Source: Avimonoglobus sp965151315 | Lineage (GTDB): Bacteria > Bacillota > Clostridia > UBA1381 | DNA: 15,323 nt | Direction: 5' to 3' | NCBI GenBank assembly: GCA_965151315.1 | Contig: CBCTZG010000067.1 | Coordinates: 1-15,323 of the forward strand | Shown: positions 14,168 through 15,323 of the stretch, in pieces | Numbering within the stretch: position 1 is the first letter of the stretch | Layout of the letters: the number at the start of each line of letters is the position of its first letter | Notes under the pieces: generated by a model | Database searches by the model: none | The model's input: only the letters and a program-made list of their open reading frames with translations | Told to the model about the DNA's origin: nothing | Translations under genes and position numbers: made by a program

Positions 14168-14964
14168 CACAGCTCTTGAAGCCAGCTAGCCGCCAAAGCA
14201 GGCCAGCCTAGCAGATTCGTGCTGATTTCTGTCCCCACGCTGCCCGGCGTGGTTCCAACATCCGGCCCGGCGGTGGATAAGCCGTGGCCGCCTTTCTGAT
14301 AGATATGCAGCTCAAACGGGATCCCCTGCTTCCGCATTTCGGCGGCTAGGAACAGGCTGTTTTCTACTGGGACAGCCGGATCCTCAAAGGTGTGCCAAAT
14401 AAACGCCGGCGGCGTATCCTTGCTGACTTGGTTTTCCAGGGAATTCAGGCAGCGCTGCTCCTGGGTTTGGCAAAGGTTGTCAAAGGAGCCCGTGTGGGCA
14501 AATGGGCCGGAGCTGATCACTGGATACGACAGAATCATGGCATTGGGCTTATTGCGCTGGTCTGTCCGCCGGATCGGCTCCGCATTCCAAAACATGCCTA
14601 ATGAACAGGCCAAATGCCCGCCGGCAGAAAACCCGCAGACCGCGATTTTATCTGATTCGATCATCCATTCCTCAGCCTTCTCCCGTACTAGTGCCACAGA
14701 CATAGAAAGCTCCTCCAGCGCCCGCGGGTATTTAAACGGCGCTACAGAGTAGTCCAATACAAACGCGTGGAATCCTGCGGCGTTAAACCGCATGGCAATA
14801 GGTTCCGCCTCCCGGGGGGAGCAAAATCCATACCCGCCGCCGGGGCAAATCACAACAGCCGGCCGCTTGGCCGCGCCCTCCATGGGATCATCCAGGATAT
14901 ATGTAGTCAGGGTAGGAATAAAACCGTTTTCTTCCTCCCGTAAATTGATAATTTGATGGATCAT
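14167..14964 (-). CDS. Alpha/beta hydrolase, acetylesterase-like
   Basis: A 265-residue cytosolic serine hydrolase of the carboxylesterase/dienelactone-like group often annotated as endo-1,4-beta-xylanase or acetylxylan esterase in clostridia. CPGGGYGF (40-47) is the oxyanion loop, GFSAGGH (111-117) the nucleophile elbow with Ser113, Asp195 lies in HTFEDPAVPVENS, and His227 lies in KGGHGLS, completing a catalytic triad in the usual order. No signal peptide is present. The substrate is probably a short acyl ester (for instance on a sugar), but that is inference. The ATG at 14964 is chosen because AGAGGA lies 6-7 bases before it; an in-frame ATG six codons upstream lacks a ribosome site. It is the first gene of the hydG operon, and its stop overlaps the regulator's start. 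Why an esterase is coupled to hydrogenase maturation is unclear. Confidence 0.88.
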   Translation of the reverse strand: MIHQIINLREEENGFIPTLTTYILDDPMEGAAKRPAVVICPGGGYGFCSPREAEPIAMRFNAAGFHAFVLDYSVAPFKYPRALEELSMSVALVREKAEEWMIESDKIAVCGFSAGGHLACSLGMFWNAEPIRRTDQRNKPNAMILSYPVISSGPFAHTGSFDNLCQTQEQRCLNSLENQVSKDTPPAFIWHTFEDPAVPVENSLFLAAEMRKQGIPFELHIYQKGGHGLSTAGPDVGTTPGSVGTEISTNLLGWPALAASWLQEL

Positions 14965-14998
14965 TGCATTTCCTCTTTTCATTTCTTTATCTTATTGT

Positions 14999-15028
14999 AT
15001 TATATACGGTATTGATCTAAAAATCAAT
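14999..15028 (-). promoter_or_regulatory. Sigma-A promoter and inverted repeat of the hydrolase-hydG operon
   Basis: Minus-strand TTGATT (15022-15027), 17-bp spacer, TATAAT (14999-15004). An inverted repeat ATTGAT-N6-ATCAAT (15011-15028) covers the -35 and reaches into the spacer, a good position for a repressor. It resembles an FNR box, but the spacer is 2 bp too long for TTGAT-N4-ATCAA. Confidence 0.75.
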
Positions 15029-15057
15029 ATTTTTTCCGGATAAATTTTAAACGAGTA

Positions 15058-15084
15058 ACACTTTTTCTCCCCGGGCATATACTA
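15058..15084 (+). promoter_or_regulatory. Sigma-K-like promoter of the 50-residue membrane peptide
   Basis: AACA (15057-15060) and CATATACTA (15076-15084) give AC-N16-CATANNNTA, the same geometry as the site before the glycosyltransferase gene. The -10 lies 31 bases before the start codon. Confidence 0.5.
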
Positions 15085-15115
15085 ATACTAATTCAAGGGT
15101 AAACGAGGTGTTTTT

Positions 15116-15268
15116 ATGATTGCGTTAGGCTGTAAAGCGATTGGCCTGTCGGCGCTGACATTCTGTATCGGTATTGTGGCGGGGCTTATCCTCCCAATCT
15201 ACATCGTCGCGGTTTTGGAGGCCTGCCTGCTGGTCATAATGGGGTATTGTTGTTTATTTAAGTGGTGA
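15116..15268 (+). CDS. 50-residue hydrophobic membrane peptide, possibly sporulation-linked
   Basis: A short frame with a good ribosome site (CGAGGTG, 5-base gap) and ATG. The product starts MIALGCKAIGLSAL and is hydrophobic almost end to end; two membrane segments are plausible, roughly residues 9-25 and 27-47, split by a proline (P28) and a single glutamate (E36), with KW at the C-terminus. It has four cysteines (6, 17, 38, and a CC pair at 45-46 making five in all). I do not recognise a family. The sigma-K-like promoter upstream suggests late mother-cell expression. It diverges from the hydrolase-hydG operon. Small membrane peptides of this kind are often left unannotated. Confidence 0.55.
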   Translation: MIALGCKAIGLSALTFCIGIVAGLILPIYIVAVLEACLLVIMGYCCLFKW

Positions 15269-15303
15269 TTAGGAGCATTCCTGTTAAGAAACAAAAAAGA
15301 TGT

Positions 15304-15309
15304 TTGACA
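15304..15309 (+). promoter_or_regulatory. Possible -35 box cut by the window end
   Basis: A perfect TTGACA lies 14 bases from the right edge, where the matching -10 would fall outside. The 55 bases after the peptide gene hold nothing else I can support. Confidence 0.3.
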
Positions 15310-15323
15310 AAAAAGAATACCTC

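Noticed and set aside
15011..15028. FNR box upstream of the hydrolase-hydG operon
   Set aside because: The arms match TTGAT/ATCAA but the spacer is 6 bp, not 4, so I report only an inverted repeat.
15300..15323. Start of another gene (ATG at 15300) at the right edge
   Set aside because: No ribosome site at a usable distance and only seven codons visible; the same bases contain a perfect TTGACA that reads better as a promoter element.

Overview
The window looks like chromosome from an anaerobic, spore-forming low-to-mid-GC Firmicute of class Clostridia. The reasons are strong AGGAGG ribosome sites, clean TTGACA/TATAAT promoters, an [FeFe]-hydrogenase maturase (hydG) with its TM1266-type regulator, an AbrB-type switch protein, S-layer-homology repeats, a BclA-like collagen glycoprotein and two sites that fit the sporulation factor sigma-K. 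I cannot name the genus. No tRNA, rRNA, CRISPR array or insertion sequence is visible.

Left part (1-6389, all minus strand): a LUD-domain protein followed by a Na/Pi cotransporter with a PhoU-like tail, probably one operon. Next comes a 451-base gap that holds a hairpin-rich element with a possible 38-43 codon reading frame. Then come a secreted phosphodiester glycosidase (NAGPA family) anchored by three SLH repeats, and a type III pantothenate kinase (coaX) with an altered GADR motif. The last two each have their own sigma-A promoter.

Middle (6390-8977): a divergent control region separates coaX from a plus-strand pair, a family 2 glycosyltransferase whose end overlaps the start of a threonine-rich collagen-like protein by 8 bases. 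The promoter in front of the pair fits sigma-K (AC-N16-CATANNNTA), so I read this as a late mother-cell operon that makes and glycosylates a spore-surface filament, much like sgtA-bclA3 of Clostridioides difficile. A bidirectional terminator separates it from a convergent AbrB-like regulator with a C-terminal zinc-ribbon-like tail.

Right part (8976-15323): the AbrB-like gene and a patatin-like lipase diverge from a shared AT-rich control region. The lipase converges on tsf at another bidirectional terminator. Upstream of tsf lies rpsB, with its own promoter and a GC-rich leader. Beyond that is a minus-strand operon of an alpha/beta hydrolase, the TM1266-like hydrogenase-system regulator (TGATG overlap) and hydG, ending in a hairpin before the rpsB promoter. 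At the right edge, a 50-residue hydrophobic peptide gene on the plus strand has a second sigma-K-like promoter with the same geometry as the one before the glycosyltransferase-collagen pair.

The best candidates for something undescribed are the sporulation-linked glycosyltransferase/cysteine-flanked collagen operon together with the tiny membrane peptide that shares its promoter type, and the structured intergenic element at 2673-2872.
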